Shown piece after piece: positions 32,607-42,700 of a stretch of DNA of 64,000 bases. Both the position numbers and the translations under genes were made by a program. Origin of the DNA: Mucilaginibacter sp. 14171R-50 (GTDB lineage: Bacteria; Bacteroidota; Bacteroidia; Sphingobacteriales; Sphingobacteriaceae); contig NZ_CP048115.1 of NCBI RefSeq assembly GCF_010093045.1, positions 3,844,001 through 3,908,000 of the forward strand, read 5' to 3'. Below the pieces are notes generated by a model. The model was given only the letters and a program-made list of their open reading frames with translations. It ran no database searches and was not told where the DNA came from. The stretch's first letter is position 1. Every line of letters begins with the position of its first letter.

Positions 32607-35060
32607 CTATTCGCTGCGTAAGCTTTTTACCGGGTTTGCCAGAGCAGCTTTTAGCGCTTGCGACCCTATTGTAATAAGACCGATTATGATAGCGATAGTT
32701 GCAGTATATGCAAATATCGTCCAGTCGATATCTTTACGGTAGGCAAATTCCTGAAGCCATTTGTTCATTATCCACCATGCAATTGGGGATGCGATAATAA
32801 CGGAAACAATTATCAGCTTTAAAAAATCAACCGATAATAAAGAAACGATTGTTTTTACGCTTGCGCCTAATACCTTGCGCACGCCAATTTCTTTGGTACG
32901 CTGCTCGGCACTAAAGGCAGCCAAACCAAACAGCCCAAGGCACGATATCAGGATAGCCACAACAGTAAAATAGCCTACTATACCCGCCAATCTGGTATCG
33001 GCCTGATAATTTTTTTGAAAGTCGTCATCAAGAAAGGTATAATCAAACGGATCATTAGGATCATATTTTTTCCAGCTCGCTTCAATGGTTTTTAACATGT
33101 TGCTCATGTTACCTGGCTTGGCATGTATCACCATATAATTATAGCCGCCGGTATTCAGGAAAAAGCCATAAGGCGTTACAGGCAGGTGCAGGTCTTCGTA
33201 ATGAAAATCTTTAACCACGCCCACAATAGTAAACGCGGTTGTGTTACCCTGAAAATTGTTCATCACCTTTTTATTAACCGCATCGTTAACATTTGTAAAG
33301 CCAAATTCTTTAGCGGCCTTTTCGTTTATAATGATGCTATTAGTAGTATCCGAACCAAATTCCGCCGAGAAAAGTCGCCCTGCAACCGGTTTGATATCCA
33401 GCGTTTGTAAAAAGTTATTATCTACATAATTTAAACGTGTGCGCCTTCCTTCGGCATTGGTTTTTCCCTCGGGGTATAAAAGGTTATCACTTGGATTAAA
33501 AACACCCGGGTAGTACGCCGATGCACCGATAGATGCTACCTGGGTGTTTTGCTGTAAGTCGGCCTTAAGGGCGGTGTATGCAGCTTTAGCGGCTGAAGTG
33601 CGTAAAGGCAACACTATTTGCTGGTCTTTTGCGAAGCCAAGGTCTGCACTGCGCATGTAACTCATTTGCCTTGCAATAACAACCGATGCCACAATAAGCA
33701 CCACCGAAATAATAAACTGAAAAACAACCAGCCCTTTTCGCACAGCCACAACGGCAAGCGAGTTGGTTAGCTTGCCTTTTAACACCTTTACAGGGTTAAA
33801 CGACGACAGGTAAAATGCAGGGTAACTTCCCGCAAGCACTCCTGTAATAAGCGCCATCAATAGAAATTCCAGAAACAGTATGCTGTCTTTACTAAAAGAT
33901 AATGTAATTTGCTTATCAGCTAAATTGTTAAAGAAAGGCAGCAATGCTAAGGTAATAGCAATGGCAAATATAAACGCTATCAGGGTCATTAAAACTGATT
34001 CGCCCAGGAACTGACGGATCAGCGTAGATTTTTCGGCACCCAAAACCTTCCGTACCCCCACCTCTGATGATCGTTTCGATGAGCGGGCGGTAGAAAGGTT
34101 CATGAAGTTAATACAAGCGATGATAAGTGTGAACACGGCTATTGAAAACAGCACGTACAAATAGGTTTTGCTTGCAGGCGGGGTTACGTTACTTTCAACC
34201 TCGCTGCTCAGGTGTATATCATGCAAAGAGATTAATGATTGTACCTTTTGAAAGCCCATAGCCTTTAGATCTTTGCCCGCGTACTTATCAATAAAGGCTG
34301 GCAGTTTGGCCTCAAGGCTGGCAGCATCCGTGCCCGGCCTTAGCAACAGGTATGTATAAAACATATTGTTGCTGGCAAAATCATTCCCATTCCGTTTTAT
34401 AAATCCTTCCATAGCACCACCATATATCGACAGGAAGAAATTGGCGTTTATGTGCGAGGGAACCTTACCCTCGTCGAACACACCGGTTATGGTATAATCC
34501 TGTTCGCCGTTAGTGTTGCTGTTAACATGGATAACTTTGCCAAGCGCAGGTTGATCAGCAAAAAGTTTCCGGGCAAGTGTTTTTGAGAGCACAATAGTAC
34601 GCGGGTTGGCCAAGGCGTTAGCAGGGCTGCCCTCAATAAAGTTATAAGTGAATATTTTGAAAAACGACTGATCGGCAAGGAAACCATTTTGTTCGAGCAA
34701 AGATTTACGCTCGCCGCTTGCAGGGTTGTACTGCAAAATGGTTTTGTCGTCAATAAAAAGCTTTAGCAAGCGCGCAGATTCCAGCACTTCGGGGTACTCC
34801 TGCTTTAAGGCGCCAGCCATGGGCGCAGGTGTGTTTGGCATTTTCATGCGCTTGTTGCCATTTTGCACAAAAGCGGTTACCACCTGGTAAATATTGGGCC
34901 CATTTGTATGTTGGGTATCGTAACTGGTTTCGTATTTAAGATACAGTGCTATCAGCATACAACATGCCAGCCCTACCGATAAACCAAATATGTTGATGAA
35001 CGAGAAGAACTTGTTCTTCATCATGTTACGCCACCCTATTTTAAAATAATTTTTGATCAT
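32607..35060 (-). CDS. MacB/FtsX-type ABC permease P2
   Basis: An 817-residue permease, the longest of the set. It starts MIKNYFKIGWRNMMKNKFFSF with membrane segment 1 near 22-44. Periplasmic domain 1 includes the family word DQSFFKIFTYNFIEGSP near residue 133. The first FtsX block carries SSKRSSEVGVRKVLGAEKS as coupling helix; the second RTKEIGVRKVLGAS; the end is NPVKSLRSE. Its periplasmic domain 1 shows no special likeness to any other permease here. It lies 118 nt after P3 with no clear promoter between them, and 66 nt before P1. Confidence 0.92.
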   Translation of the reverse strand: MIKNYFKIGWRNMMKNKFFSFINIFGLSVGLACCMLIALYLKYETSYDTQHTNGPNIYQVVTAFVQNGNKRMKMPNTPAPMAGALKQEYPEVLESARLLKLFIDDKTILQYNPASGERKSLLEQNGFLADQSFFKIFTYNFIEGSPANALANPRTIVLSKTLARKLFADQPALGKVIHVNSNTNGEQDYTITGVFDEGKVPSHINANFFLSIYGGAMEGFIKRNGNDFASNNMFYTYLLLRPGTDAASLEAKLPAFIDKYAGKDLKAMGFQKVQSLISLHDIHLSSEVESNVTPPASKTYLYVLFSIAVFTLIIACINFMNLSTARSSKRSSEVGVRKVLGAEKSTLIRQFLGESVLMTLIAFIFAIAITLALLPFFNNLADKQITLSFSKDSILFLEFLLMALITGVLAGSYPAFYLSSFNPVKVLKGKLTNSLAVVAVRKGLVVFQFIISVVLIVASVVIARQMSYMRSADLGFAKDQQIVLPLRTSAAKAAYTALKADLQQNTQVASIGASAYYPGVFNPSDNLLYPEGKTNAEGRRTRLNYVDNNFLQTLDIKPVAGRLFSAEFGSDTTNSIIINEKAAKEFGFTNVNDAVNKKVMNNFQGNTTAFTIVGVVKDFHYEDLHLPVTPYGFFLNTGGYNYMVIHAKPGNMSNMLKTIEASWKKYDPNDPFDYTFLDDDFQKNYQADTRLAGIVGYFTVVAILISCLGLFGLAAFSAEQRTKEIGVRKVLGASVKTIVSLLSVDFLKLIIVSVIIASPIAWWIMNKWLQEFAYRKDIDWTIFAYTATIAIIIGLITIGSQALKAALANPVKSLRSE

Positions 35061-35178
35061 GATTGATAAACTTAATTTCTAATCTTAAATTTTACGCCTT
35101 AATTTTTTGACAACAGTTAAATAAAGCAGGTTACATCTCGCCGCGTTAATGATCTCTTCTCTGATTAACCAATCCCTA

Positions 35179-37563
35179 TCACTCGCTCCTCAAACTTTTC
35201 ACCGGGTTGGCTATCGCCGCCCTAATTGCCTGAAAGCTTATTGTAGTAAGCGCTACTATCATGGCTAATACACCCGATAAGGCAAACACCCACCACTGTA
35301 TATCAATGCGGTAAGCAAAATCCTGCAGCCATTTATGCATAAAGTACCAGGCTAAAGGGGTTGCTATCAAAAACGAGATAATAACCAGTCGCATAAAATC
35401 TTTAGAGAGCATGTTTACAATGCCCGGGGTGGTTGCCCCTAACACCTTACGTATGCCGATTTCGCGTGTACGCTGGTATGTACTATATGATGCAAGGCCC
35501 AATAACCCCAAACATGAGATTGCGATGGCCAGTATGGAAAAATTGAAAAACAATTTGCCAAAGCGTTGTTCAGCACGATATTGCCTGTCGAAGAATTCAT
35601 CCAGGAAGTAGTAGCTGAAGGGCCTGTTAGGTATTGTTTCTTTCCATTTGCTCTCAATAGCTGCCAGGGTTGCCTGCAGATTCTTTGCTTCTACCTTTAC
35701 CGATACCAGATCAAGATTGCGCAGCTCAACCCGCATGCTTAAAGGCTTTATTTTCTCCTGTAACGACCGGAAGTGGAAATCCTTCATTACCCCCACGATC
35801 TTACCGTCGCGGCCCCATTGTTTAAACCGGCGCCCAATGGCCTGCTGGGGCGATGTATAGCCAAATAGCTTTACAGCTTCTTCATTCAATATCATTGCCT
35901 GTGAGGTATCGGTGTTCATAAAATCCCTTGAGAACGGCCTGCCTGCTACCATTTTTATTTTAAACTGGTTCAGGTAATCAAAATCTACAAAGTAAAGGTC
36001 AAGATTGGCTATTTGCAGGTCGCCTTTATTATTCTCAATTTCTGAGTAAGCGCCCGCATTGCCACCACCCGGTACGCTTGATGAAAGCGCCACAGATTTA
36101 ACCCCGGGTATTGATCTGATGGATTGCTGAAAAGCCTCTTTACCTCTGTCGCCGTTGCTGTCCATCACTATCATTTGGTCTTTTGAGAAACCCAGGTCGC
36201 GGTTACGCATAAAATCCATCTGGTTGTAAACGATGATGGTGCCGATTATTAAAGCTATTGATATCGTAAACTGCGCTACGACCAGGCTTTTTCTTAAAAA
36301 ATTACCTTTAGTACCGGCAGAAAACCGGCCTTTTAAAACCAAAACGGGCTTAAAAGACGAGAGCACCGTGGCCGGGTATATACCTGCCAGCAGGCCAATA
36401 CCAACAGATACGCCAAAAAGGATAAACAGGTAATACCAGTTTGAAAACACACCGGCGCTTATGGTTTTGCCCGACAACTGGTTAAACAGCGGTAACAATA
36501 CCACGGATAATATAACAGTAATAACAAAGGCTATAAGGCACAACACTACCGATTCGCCTATAAATTGCCTTGAGAGTTCGCCTTTAGCTGCCCCTATTAC
36601 CTTGCGAATACCTACTTCTTTGGCCCTTTCTACCGAACGTGCCGTGGTTAAATTAATAAAGTTGATACAAGCAATCAACAATATAAAAACAGCTACAATA
36701 CTAAATATGTAAACGTTGCTGATGCTGCCTACATCCTGCCCGCCTCTTTTAGAGTGCAGGTAAACCTCTGTTAAAGGCTCGAGCGATAAGGTGGCAAACA
36801 TTTGCTGTTTGCGGCTTTGCTCGCCATTACGTTTCTCTACAAACGCCGGAAATTTAGATTGCAGCACTTGGGCATTTACACCGGGCTTTAATAGTAAATA
36901 TGTTGTGGCGCCATAATTGCCCCATTGCTCTTCTATACCTTTGTTAAACCGCTGGGTAAGGGTCGACATTGATATTAGCATATCGGCCTTTATCTGCGAA
37001 TTTTCCGGAATATCCTTCATTACGCCTGTCACCAGGGCCGGAATGGCATCCCCGGTTAATAATACCGTTTGGCCAACAGGGTCAGATGTGCCGAAATACT
37101 TTTTAGCCGCGGTTTCGGTAAATACTATACTTGCCTGCGCAGACAATGCGGTTTGCGGGTTCCCCTTAATGAGCTTGAAATCAAACATCTTAAAAAAGCC
37201 CGAGTCAGCAAATAACGTCTTCTCTTCCTGGAATTTTACATTGCCTTTTCTTACCAGGAAACTACCTCCGCTAACCCTCACAAATGACTCTACTTCAGGG
37301 AAATCCGTTTTGATATTGGGAGCAAACGCCCACGAGGTAACATCGGTAACGATGGTTTCGGAAGGTGTTTTAATATCGGTAACCAGGCGGTAAATACGGT
37401 CGGCTTTGGTATGGAACCGGTCGTAACTGAGTTCAAAAGCCACATACATGAATATAAAAAAACATGCAGTTATCCCTATGGATAAGCCCGTAATATTTAT
37501 AAACGAAAATACGCGGTGCCTCCAAAGGTTTCTCAGCGCGATCTTAAAGTGGTTTTTTAACAT
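35179..37563 (-). CDS. MacB/FtsX-type ABC permease P3
   Basis: A 794-residue permease starting MLKNHFKIALRNLWRHRVFSF. Domain order as in P1. The first coupling helix is SVERAKEVGIRKVIGAAKG, the second RTREIGIRKVLGATT, and the end NPVKSLRSE. Periplasmic domain 1 holds FPEVESFVRVSGGSFLVRKGN, closely similar to FPEVEQAVRFRDRGGFKVRKGD of P8, so these two appear to be a related pair in different clusters. P4 is only 38 nt upstream, which strongly suggests one transcript. Substrate unknown. Confidence 0.92.
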   Translation of the reverse strand: MLKNHFKIALRNLWRHRVFSFINITGLSIGITACFFIFMYVAFELSYDRFHTKADRIYRLVTDIKTPSETIVTDVTSWAFAPNIKTDFPEVESFVRVSGGSFLVRKGNVKFQEEKTLFADSGFFKMFDFKLIKGNPQTALSAQASIVFTETAAKKYFGTSDPVGQTVLLTGDAIPALVTGVMKDIPENSQIKADMLISMSTLTQRFNKGIEEQWGNYGATTYLLLKPGVNAQVLQSKFPAFVEKRNGEQSRKQQMFATLSLEPLTEVYLHSKRGGQDVGSISNVYIFSIVAVFILLIACINFINLTTARSVERAKEVGIRKVIGAAKGELSRQFIGESVVLCLIAFVITVILSVVLLPLFNQLSGKTISAGVFSNWYYLFILFGVSVGIGLLAGIYPATVLSSFKPVLVLKGRFSAGTKGNFLRKSLVVAQFTISIALIIGTIIVYNQMDFMRNRDLGFSKDQMIVMDSNGDRGKEAFQQSIRSIPGVKSVALSSSVPGGGNAGAYSEIENNKGDLQIANLDLYFVDFDYLNQFKIKMVAGRPFSRDFMNTDTSQAMILNEEAVKLFGYTSPQQAIGRRFKQWGRDGKIVGVMKDFHFRSLQEKIKPLSMRVELRNLDLVSVKVEAKNLQATLAAIESKWKETIPNRPFSYYFLDEFFDRQYRAEQRFGKLFFNFSILAIAISCLGLLGLASYSTYQRTREIGIRKVLGATTPGIVNMLSKDFMRLVIISFLIATPLAWYFMHKWLQDFAYRIDIQWWVFALSGVLAMIVALTTISFQAIRAAIANPVKSLRSE

Positions 37564-37601
37564 AAAAATTCTTGAAAAAATTGAACTTATTTACTGGTTT
37601 T

Positions 37602-39998
37602 TTATTCGCTTCGTAAGCTTTTTACGGGGTTTGCAATCGCAGCTTTGATGGATTGAAAACTAATGGTTACCAAAGCGATGAATACCGATACCAACGCAAC
37701 AAATACAAACGTTCCCCAGGTTACATTAATACGATAGGCAAAATCCTGCAACCAGCGGTTCATTACGTACCATGCCAGCGGCCAGGCTATCAGGTTTGAT
37801 ATTAGCACGAGTTTTATAAAATGACCCGACAGCAACATCACAATGTTTTGTACCGATGCCCCTAAAACTTTGCGTACGCCTATCTCTTTAATCCGTTTTT
37901 CGGCAGAGAATGATGCAAGCCCGAACAAGCCAAGGCACGATATCAGGATGGCCAGACCGGCAAGTATGCCCACTATTTTGCTCACCTGGTCGTCTGCACG
38001 GTAAACCTCTGCAAAGTGGTCGTCTAAAAATTGGTATTCAAACGGATAACCGGGTATCAGGCTCTCCCAGGTAGATTTTATATAAGCTACAGCTTCTTTT
38101 GATTTCCCCGGCTTTATTTTTACCGAAACCGTGCTGAAGCCCCATTCATCCTGGTTTACAATAAACAGGTTTTCAACCTTATAGTGCATCGAGTTAAAGT
38201 TGAAATTTTTGGCTATACCGGTTATAACCCCAAGCGAATCGTAGCCGAAACGCTGGCCTATCAACGATTCTTCTTTAGCCTTTGGATGATCTTTCAAAAG
38301 CTCTTTGGCCATCGCTTCGTTTATAATATACTCGCGGCCGTTTGCTGACTTTTCGGGAGAGAAATTCTTCCCTAACGCCATTTTAATATTGTACACTTTC
38401 AGGTAATCATCATCAACTACAAGCTGTGTAGCAGCCATTTCCCGCGCAGGCGAATTGTTATACTTAAAAGTAACGCCCGATTGGTCTAAGTGGCTGCCCA
38501 ACTGATCCTGAGATGCGGTGACGCCCGTAACCAGGGTATTGCTTAACAGCGCCTGTTTAAACACCTGGTACTTTTGCCCCGAGATCCTGTCGAGCGGGAT
38601 AGTAACCACCTGCTCGCGGGTAAAACCAGGATCTTTTTGCTGCATAAATCTTAACTGTTTTACCACAAAAGCCGTAGCGATCATCAAAAACACGGCGCTT
38701 GTAAACTGGCCGATAACCAGCACATTGCGCAGCGTGCCCTTATTTTTGCCGGTATTTACCGATCCCTTTAAAACCTTTACAGGTTGAAAAGACGAAAGGA
38801 ACAATGCCGGGTAAATGCCCGAGATAATGCCAACCATTATAGTGCTCAGCAAAATTACCAGCAGGAACGAAGGTTTGCTGAATACCGGCAGCGTTATATC
38901 CCGCAGGCTCAGGTGGTTTACATACGGCAGAGCCAGTTCTACCAAAATAATCGCAAGCACCAATGCCAGTAACGAGAGTAATATGGTTTCGCTTAAAAAT
39001 TGCAGCGCCAGCTGCAACCGGTGGGCGCCTATTGATTTACGGATACCTACTTCTTTAGCCCTATCTGCCGAACGGGCGGTAGATAGGTTCATGAAGTTGA
39101 TACATGCTATAATGAGCACAATGAAGGCTATAATGGCAAATAGGTTGGTTGATTTTTGATCGAATTTTTGAAAGTTCAGGTAATCCAGTCCTATATCCGC
39201 AGCTTTAGAATGTACATCTTTCAACGGCAGGTAAAACAACTCGTAATATTTCCAGCCCTCGCCGTCCATGTGTTTTTTTAAGAAGGCAGGCATTTTTGCT
39301 TCAAAGGCCCTCAGATCAGTGCCGGGTGTAACTTTAAGATAGGTGTTTAGCCAGTTGCCGCCCCATCTATCCATCCATTTTTGTTGAATGCCTGGCAACG
39401 AATACAAAGCATCAAACTGCAACTGCGAGTTTTTGGGGCAGTTTTCCATAACGGCAGTTACCGTAAATTTTACTGTATCGCCACCGTAGTGGTTTATAAC
39501 TTTACCTATCGGGTCTTCCTTTCCGAATAACTTTTCGGCGGTTTCCTGTGTAAGGGCTATACTGTTGGGTTTTTCAATAGCATCTTTTGCGTTACCCTTT
39601 ATAACCTTAAAATTGAAGATATCCAGAAAGGCCGAGTCGACCGCAAAAACCTGTGGCAAAAACACCCTTGTTTCGCCATTGGTCATCTGGTACTTGCGGT
39701 CCCATTTTACGCGCGTGTAGCTCTTTACTTCAGGGAATTCTGCCTTAAGCGCGGGTGCCATCGGGAACATAGATAAGCCTACCTTTTGCGATGCCGCCAT
39801 CCCCGGAAACTTCTGCACCTCGTTTAACCTGACGATGTTATCGCCGTGAAAGTTGTCGAAACTTCTCTCGTACGATACAAACAACAGGATAACTATGCAC
39901 GCGGCCATTCCAATGGCAAGGCCAACAATGTTAATAGTTGATGAAACCTTGTTTTTCCAAAGGTTGCGCCAGGCGATCTTGAAATAATTTTTTATCAT
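37602..39998 (-). CDS. MacB/FtsX-type ABC permease P4
   Basis: A 798-residue permease starting MIKNYFKIAWRNLWKNKVSST. First coupling helix SADRAKEVGIRKSIGAHRL, second RIKEIGVRKVLGAS, end NPVKSLRSE. Periplasmic domain 1 (LNEVQKFPGMAASQKVGLSM and following) and domain 2 have no close match among the other permeases here. Thirty-eight nt separate it from P3; upstream, 161 nt with a long CTAAATG heptad array separate it from P5. Substrate unknown. Confidence 0.92.
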   Translation of the reverse strand: MIKNYFKIAWRNLWKNKVSSTINIVGLAIGMAACIVILLFVSYERSFDNFHGDNIVRLNEVQKFPGMAASQKVGLSMFPMAPALKAEFPEVKSYTRVKWDRKYQMTNGETRVFLPQVFAVDSAFLDIFNFKVIKGNAKDAIEKPNSIALTQETAEKLFGKEDPIGKVINHYGGDTVKFTVTAVMENCPKNSQLQFDALYSLPGIQQKWMDRWGGNWLNTYLKVTPGTDLRAFEAKMPAFLKKHMDGEGWKYYELFYLPLKDVHSKAADIGLDYLNFQKFDQKSTNLFAIIAFIVLIIACINFMNLSTARSADRAKEVGIRKSIGAHRLQLALQFLSETILLSLLALVLAIILVELALPYVNHLSLRDITLPVFSKPSFLLVILLSTIMVGIISGIYPALFLSSFQPVKVLKGSVNTGKNKGTLRNVLVIGQFTSAVFLMIATAFVVKQLRFMQQKDPGFTREQVVTIPLDRISGQKYQVFKQALLSNTLVTGVTASQDQLGSHLDQSGVTFKYNNSPAREMAATQLVVDDDYLKVYNIKMALGKNFSPEKSANGREYIINEAMAKELLKDHPKAKEESLIGQRFGYDSLGVITGIAKNFNFNSMHYKVENLFIVNQDEWGFSTVSVKIKPGKSKEAVAYIKSTWESLIPGYPFEYQFLDDHFAEVYRADDQVSKIVGILAGLAILISCLGLFGLASFSAEKRIKEIGVRKVLGASVQNIVMLLSGHFIKLVLISNLIAWPLAWYVMNRWLQDFAYRINVTWGTFVFVALVSVFIALVTISFQSIKAAIANPVKSLRSE

Positions 39999-40003
39999 GA
40001 TGG

Positions 40004-40160
40004 TTTAAATTCTAAACGCTAAATGCTAAATGCTAAATGCTAAATGCTAAATGCTAAACACTAAATTCTAAACTCTATTGGTAAATGCTAAATGCTAAAC
40101 CCTAAATTCTAAACTCTAAATGCTAACAGTTCACCTCTCTCTACTCACCATTCACCAACT
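40004..40160 (-). repeat. Long 7-nt tandem array between P5 and P4
   Basis: From 40012 at least ten consecutive heptads in register: CTAAACG, five CTAAATG, CTAAACA, CTAAATT, CTAAACT, CTATTGG. It then continues as GTAAATG and further CTAAA units to about 40125. Between 40131 and 40160, next to the P5 stop codon, the word changes to TCACCAT-like heptads. Confidence 0.85.
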
Positions 40161-42574
40161 CATTCGCTTTTTAAACTTTTTACAGGGTTCACAAGCGCTG
40201 CCTTTATAGCCTTGTACCCCACTGTTACCCATGCTATAACTATAGATAAGGCGATAGACATAGCAAATATCCCTACCCCCGGATGTATTCGATACGTAAA
40301 GCCTTGCAGCCATTGCTGCATAAAATACCATGCAACGGGCGCCGAAATAACGAATGATATTAAAATGAGTATGGTAAACTCCTTGGAGAACAGGTATACG
40401 ATATTTGCTACCGATGCACCCAACGTTTTACGGATGCCTACCTCTTTTGTGCGTTGTACCGCCATAAACGATACCATGCCATACAAGCCCAGGCAGGATA
40501 TAAAAATGGCTATCCCCGCAAAAATCTTGTAGAGCTGTGACAGCTGACTTTCCTTTCTGTAAAAATTCTCTATTTTCTGATCCAGAAATTTGTGTTCGTA
40601 GATATTTTCGGGGAATGTTTTTGTCCACAGCTTTTCTATGATGGCGAGTGTGGGCTGCATATTTATTGGCGAAAGCTTAATGTTTGCTATGCCGTACTGG
40701 CCTGTCCAGGCCCCCATAACTACCGGTGGTATCTGTTCGCGTAATGATGTTACGTTGAAATCTTTTACAACGCCAACAATTTTTTGGGTTAGATTTTTAT
40801 CTCCCCAAATGTTTATGGTTTTGCCAATAGCATCTTTAGGGTTGGTTACGCCAAGGTTCTTTAGAAGAGTCTCGTTAACTACATAGGCGTTTACCGTATC
40901 GCTTTGGCTGTATGGGCCGCCGGCAACAAACTTCAGGTTGTAAAGCTTAAAATAATCGGCATCGGCCCATTTTAAATTTACCCTAAATTCGGTTTCTGTG
41001 GCGGCATTGTCGTAAGTGATAGGCGTGCCCCAATTGGTGTTATCAGACGGGCTGGTAAAGCTATAGCTAAAGCTTTTAACATTTGGCTGTTGCAGTATCT
41101 CGTTCCGCAAGGCGGCCATTCTCAGGCGGCTAACGCTGTCGCCGGGCAGGCTTACTGTTACTACTGCGTCTTTATCGAAGCCCAACGGCGAGTTTTTAAA
41201 ATGGTTTAACTGGCTAATGACGACTAAAGTAGCTATTACAAGCACCTGTGCTATGCCAAACTGCACTACCACAAGCGCGCGCCTAAGAGTAATGCCATTG
41301 CTCCTAACCCCGGTTATTTTATTTTTTAAGGCGGTTATGGGGTTAAAGCCCGATAGTACCATTGACGGGTACACGCCTGATAATAAAGTAACCACTATGA
41401 GTACCGCTCCTAAAAATGCAATTATAACCCCATCATTAATAAAGCCGGCGGCCAATTTGATCTCCAGCAGGCGGTTTAAAGCAGGCAAAGCAGCTTCGCT
41501 CAACGCTATGGCAAGCAAAACAGAAAACAAGGTGATAATGAAAGTTTCGCTTAAAAATTGTAATATGAGCTGTCTACGCTTGCTTCCTAACACTTTCCTT
41601 ATACCTACTTCTTTCGAACGGTTAACGGCCTGGGCTGTGGCCAGGTTAATAAAGTTAACGCAGGCTATCACCAGTAAAAACACCCCGATAAGGCTTAATG
41701 TCCTGATCATATCCTTGCTAAATACCTGGCCGTTGAATAGCCCTGTACGGGTATCAAAATGCATCTCGGTTAAAGGCTGTAATAAAAACGCTTCGCGTTT
41801 TGCTTCGTCAGGGCGGTGTTTTTTTATAAACGGCACCAGTTGTTTGTTAAACTGCGCTTCGCTAACGTTAGCGGGCAGTACAACAAAACAATTGTGCGAT
41901 CCAAAATTACTACCCCAATCCTCCAGGTTATTCTTATAGTCGGTTTGTTTTATGGTTGCGTACGATATAGCTATATTAACAGGCAAATCGGTATTTACTG
42001 GCAGGTCCCGCAGTATCCCAGTAACTTTAAGGTCTGTCTTATTTTCATAAGTGATGGTTTTACCCATTGCGTTTTCCCAATTACCAAAAAATTTCCTGGC
42101 CATGCGTTGGGTAAGCACAACAGTGTTGGGCTCGGTTAACGCTGTTTTTTTGTTTCCGGTAACCCAGGTAAAATCAAACACGTTAAAAAATTCGGCGTCG
42201 GTAATATAAAGATCGTCCTCTTTAAACCTTTTTATTTGCCCGGCGGCATCTTTAACACTTAGTTGCTTGCCGTCATCATTAATAACCGATGTTACCAGTG
42301 GCAATTGTGGAAAATCGATCCGCAGGTCCTTTTCTATGGGGAAAGGCAAACCAGACCTAAACTTAACACCTTCGGACGATGTGCGCTTATTCAACACCCG
42401 GTAAATACGATCCTTTTTAGTGTGATAGGTATCAAAGCCGGTTTCAAAATGTATCACTAAAAATATAAGCAAACAGGCAGCTATGCCAATGGCCAGGCCT
42501 GTAATGTTTATAATAGTATAGCTTTTGTTACGAAGCAAACTGCGCCAGGCGGTCTTAAAATAATTTTTGATCAT
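40160..42574 (-). CDS. MacB/FtsX-type ABC permease P5
   Basis: An 804-residue permease starting MIKNYFKTAWRSLLRNKSYTI. First coupling helix AVNRSKEVGIRKVLGSKRR, second RTKEVGIRKTLGAS, end NPVKSLKSE (Lys for Arg). It forms a clear subfamily with P6: both share LRIDFPQ in periplasmic domain 1, MHFDT before the second membrane block and a RRALVV.QF.IAQ.L.I.T segment before periplasmic domain 2. A local duplication is likely. P6 lies 122 nt upstream, with another heptad element between. Confidence 0.92.
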   Translation of the reverse strand: MIKNYFKTAWRSLLRNKSYTIINITGLAIGIAACLLIFLVIHFETGFDTYHTKKDRIYRVLNKRTSSEGVKFRSGLPFPIEKDLRIDFPQLPLVTSVINDDGKQLSVKDAAGQIKRFKEDDLYITDAEFFNVFDFTWVTGNKKTALTEPNTVVLTQRMARKFFGNWENAMGKTITYENKTDLKVTGILRDLPVNTDLPVNIAISYATIKQTDYKNNLEDWGSNFGSHNCFVVLPANVSEAQFNKQLVPFIKKHRPDEAKREAFLLQPLTEMHFDTRTGLFNGQVFSKDMIRTLSLIGVFLLVIACVNFINLATAQAVNRSKEVGIRKVLGSKRRQLILQFLSETFIITLFSVLLAIALSEAALPALNRLLEIKLAAGFINDGVIIAFLGAVLIVVTLLSGVYPSMVLSGFNPITALKNKITGVRSNGITLRRALVVVQFGIAQVLVIATLVVISQLNHFKNSPLGFDKDAVVTVSLPGDSVSRLRMAALRNEILQQPNVKSFSYSFTSPSDNTNWGTPITYDNAATETEFRVNLKWADADYFKLYNLKFVAGGPYSQSDTVNAYVVNETLLKNLGVTNPKDAIGKTINIWGDKNLTQKIVGVVKDFNVTSLREQIPPVVMGAWTGQYGIANIKLSPINMQPTLAIIEKLWTKTFPENIYEHKFLDQKIENFYRKESQLSQLYKIFAGIAIFISCLGLYGMVSFMAVQRTKEVGIRKTLGASVANIVYLFSKEFTILILISFVISAPVAWYFMQQWLQGFTYRIHPGVGIFAMSIALSIVIAWVTVGYKAIKAALVNPVKSLKSE

Positions 42575-42587
42575 AATTGTGAAAATT

Positions 42588-42700
42588 CGAAATCCTATAC
42601 GCTAAACCCTAAATTCTAAACGCTAAATCATAAACCCTAATTCAGGCTATCACTTCTGCTGTTCACTACTCACCGTTCACCCCTCACAACTCACCATTAT
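42588..42700 (-). repeat. 7-nt-periodic element between P6 and P5
   Basis: CTAAACC, CTAAATT, CTAAACG, CTAAATC on the P5 side, then TTCACTA, CTCACCG, TTCACCC, CTCACAA, CTCACCA exactly in register next to the P6 stop codon (42662-42696). Confidence 0.8.

Noticed and set aside
40004-40130. CTAAATG/CCCTAAA array as telomere-like DNA
   Set aside because: The likeness to plant telomere repeats is coincidental: the array is internal, short and one of several heptad words in the same region.
40004-42700. CRISPR array
   Set aside because: Units are 7 nt long with no spacers, and no cas genes are present.
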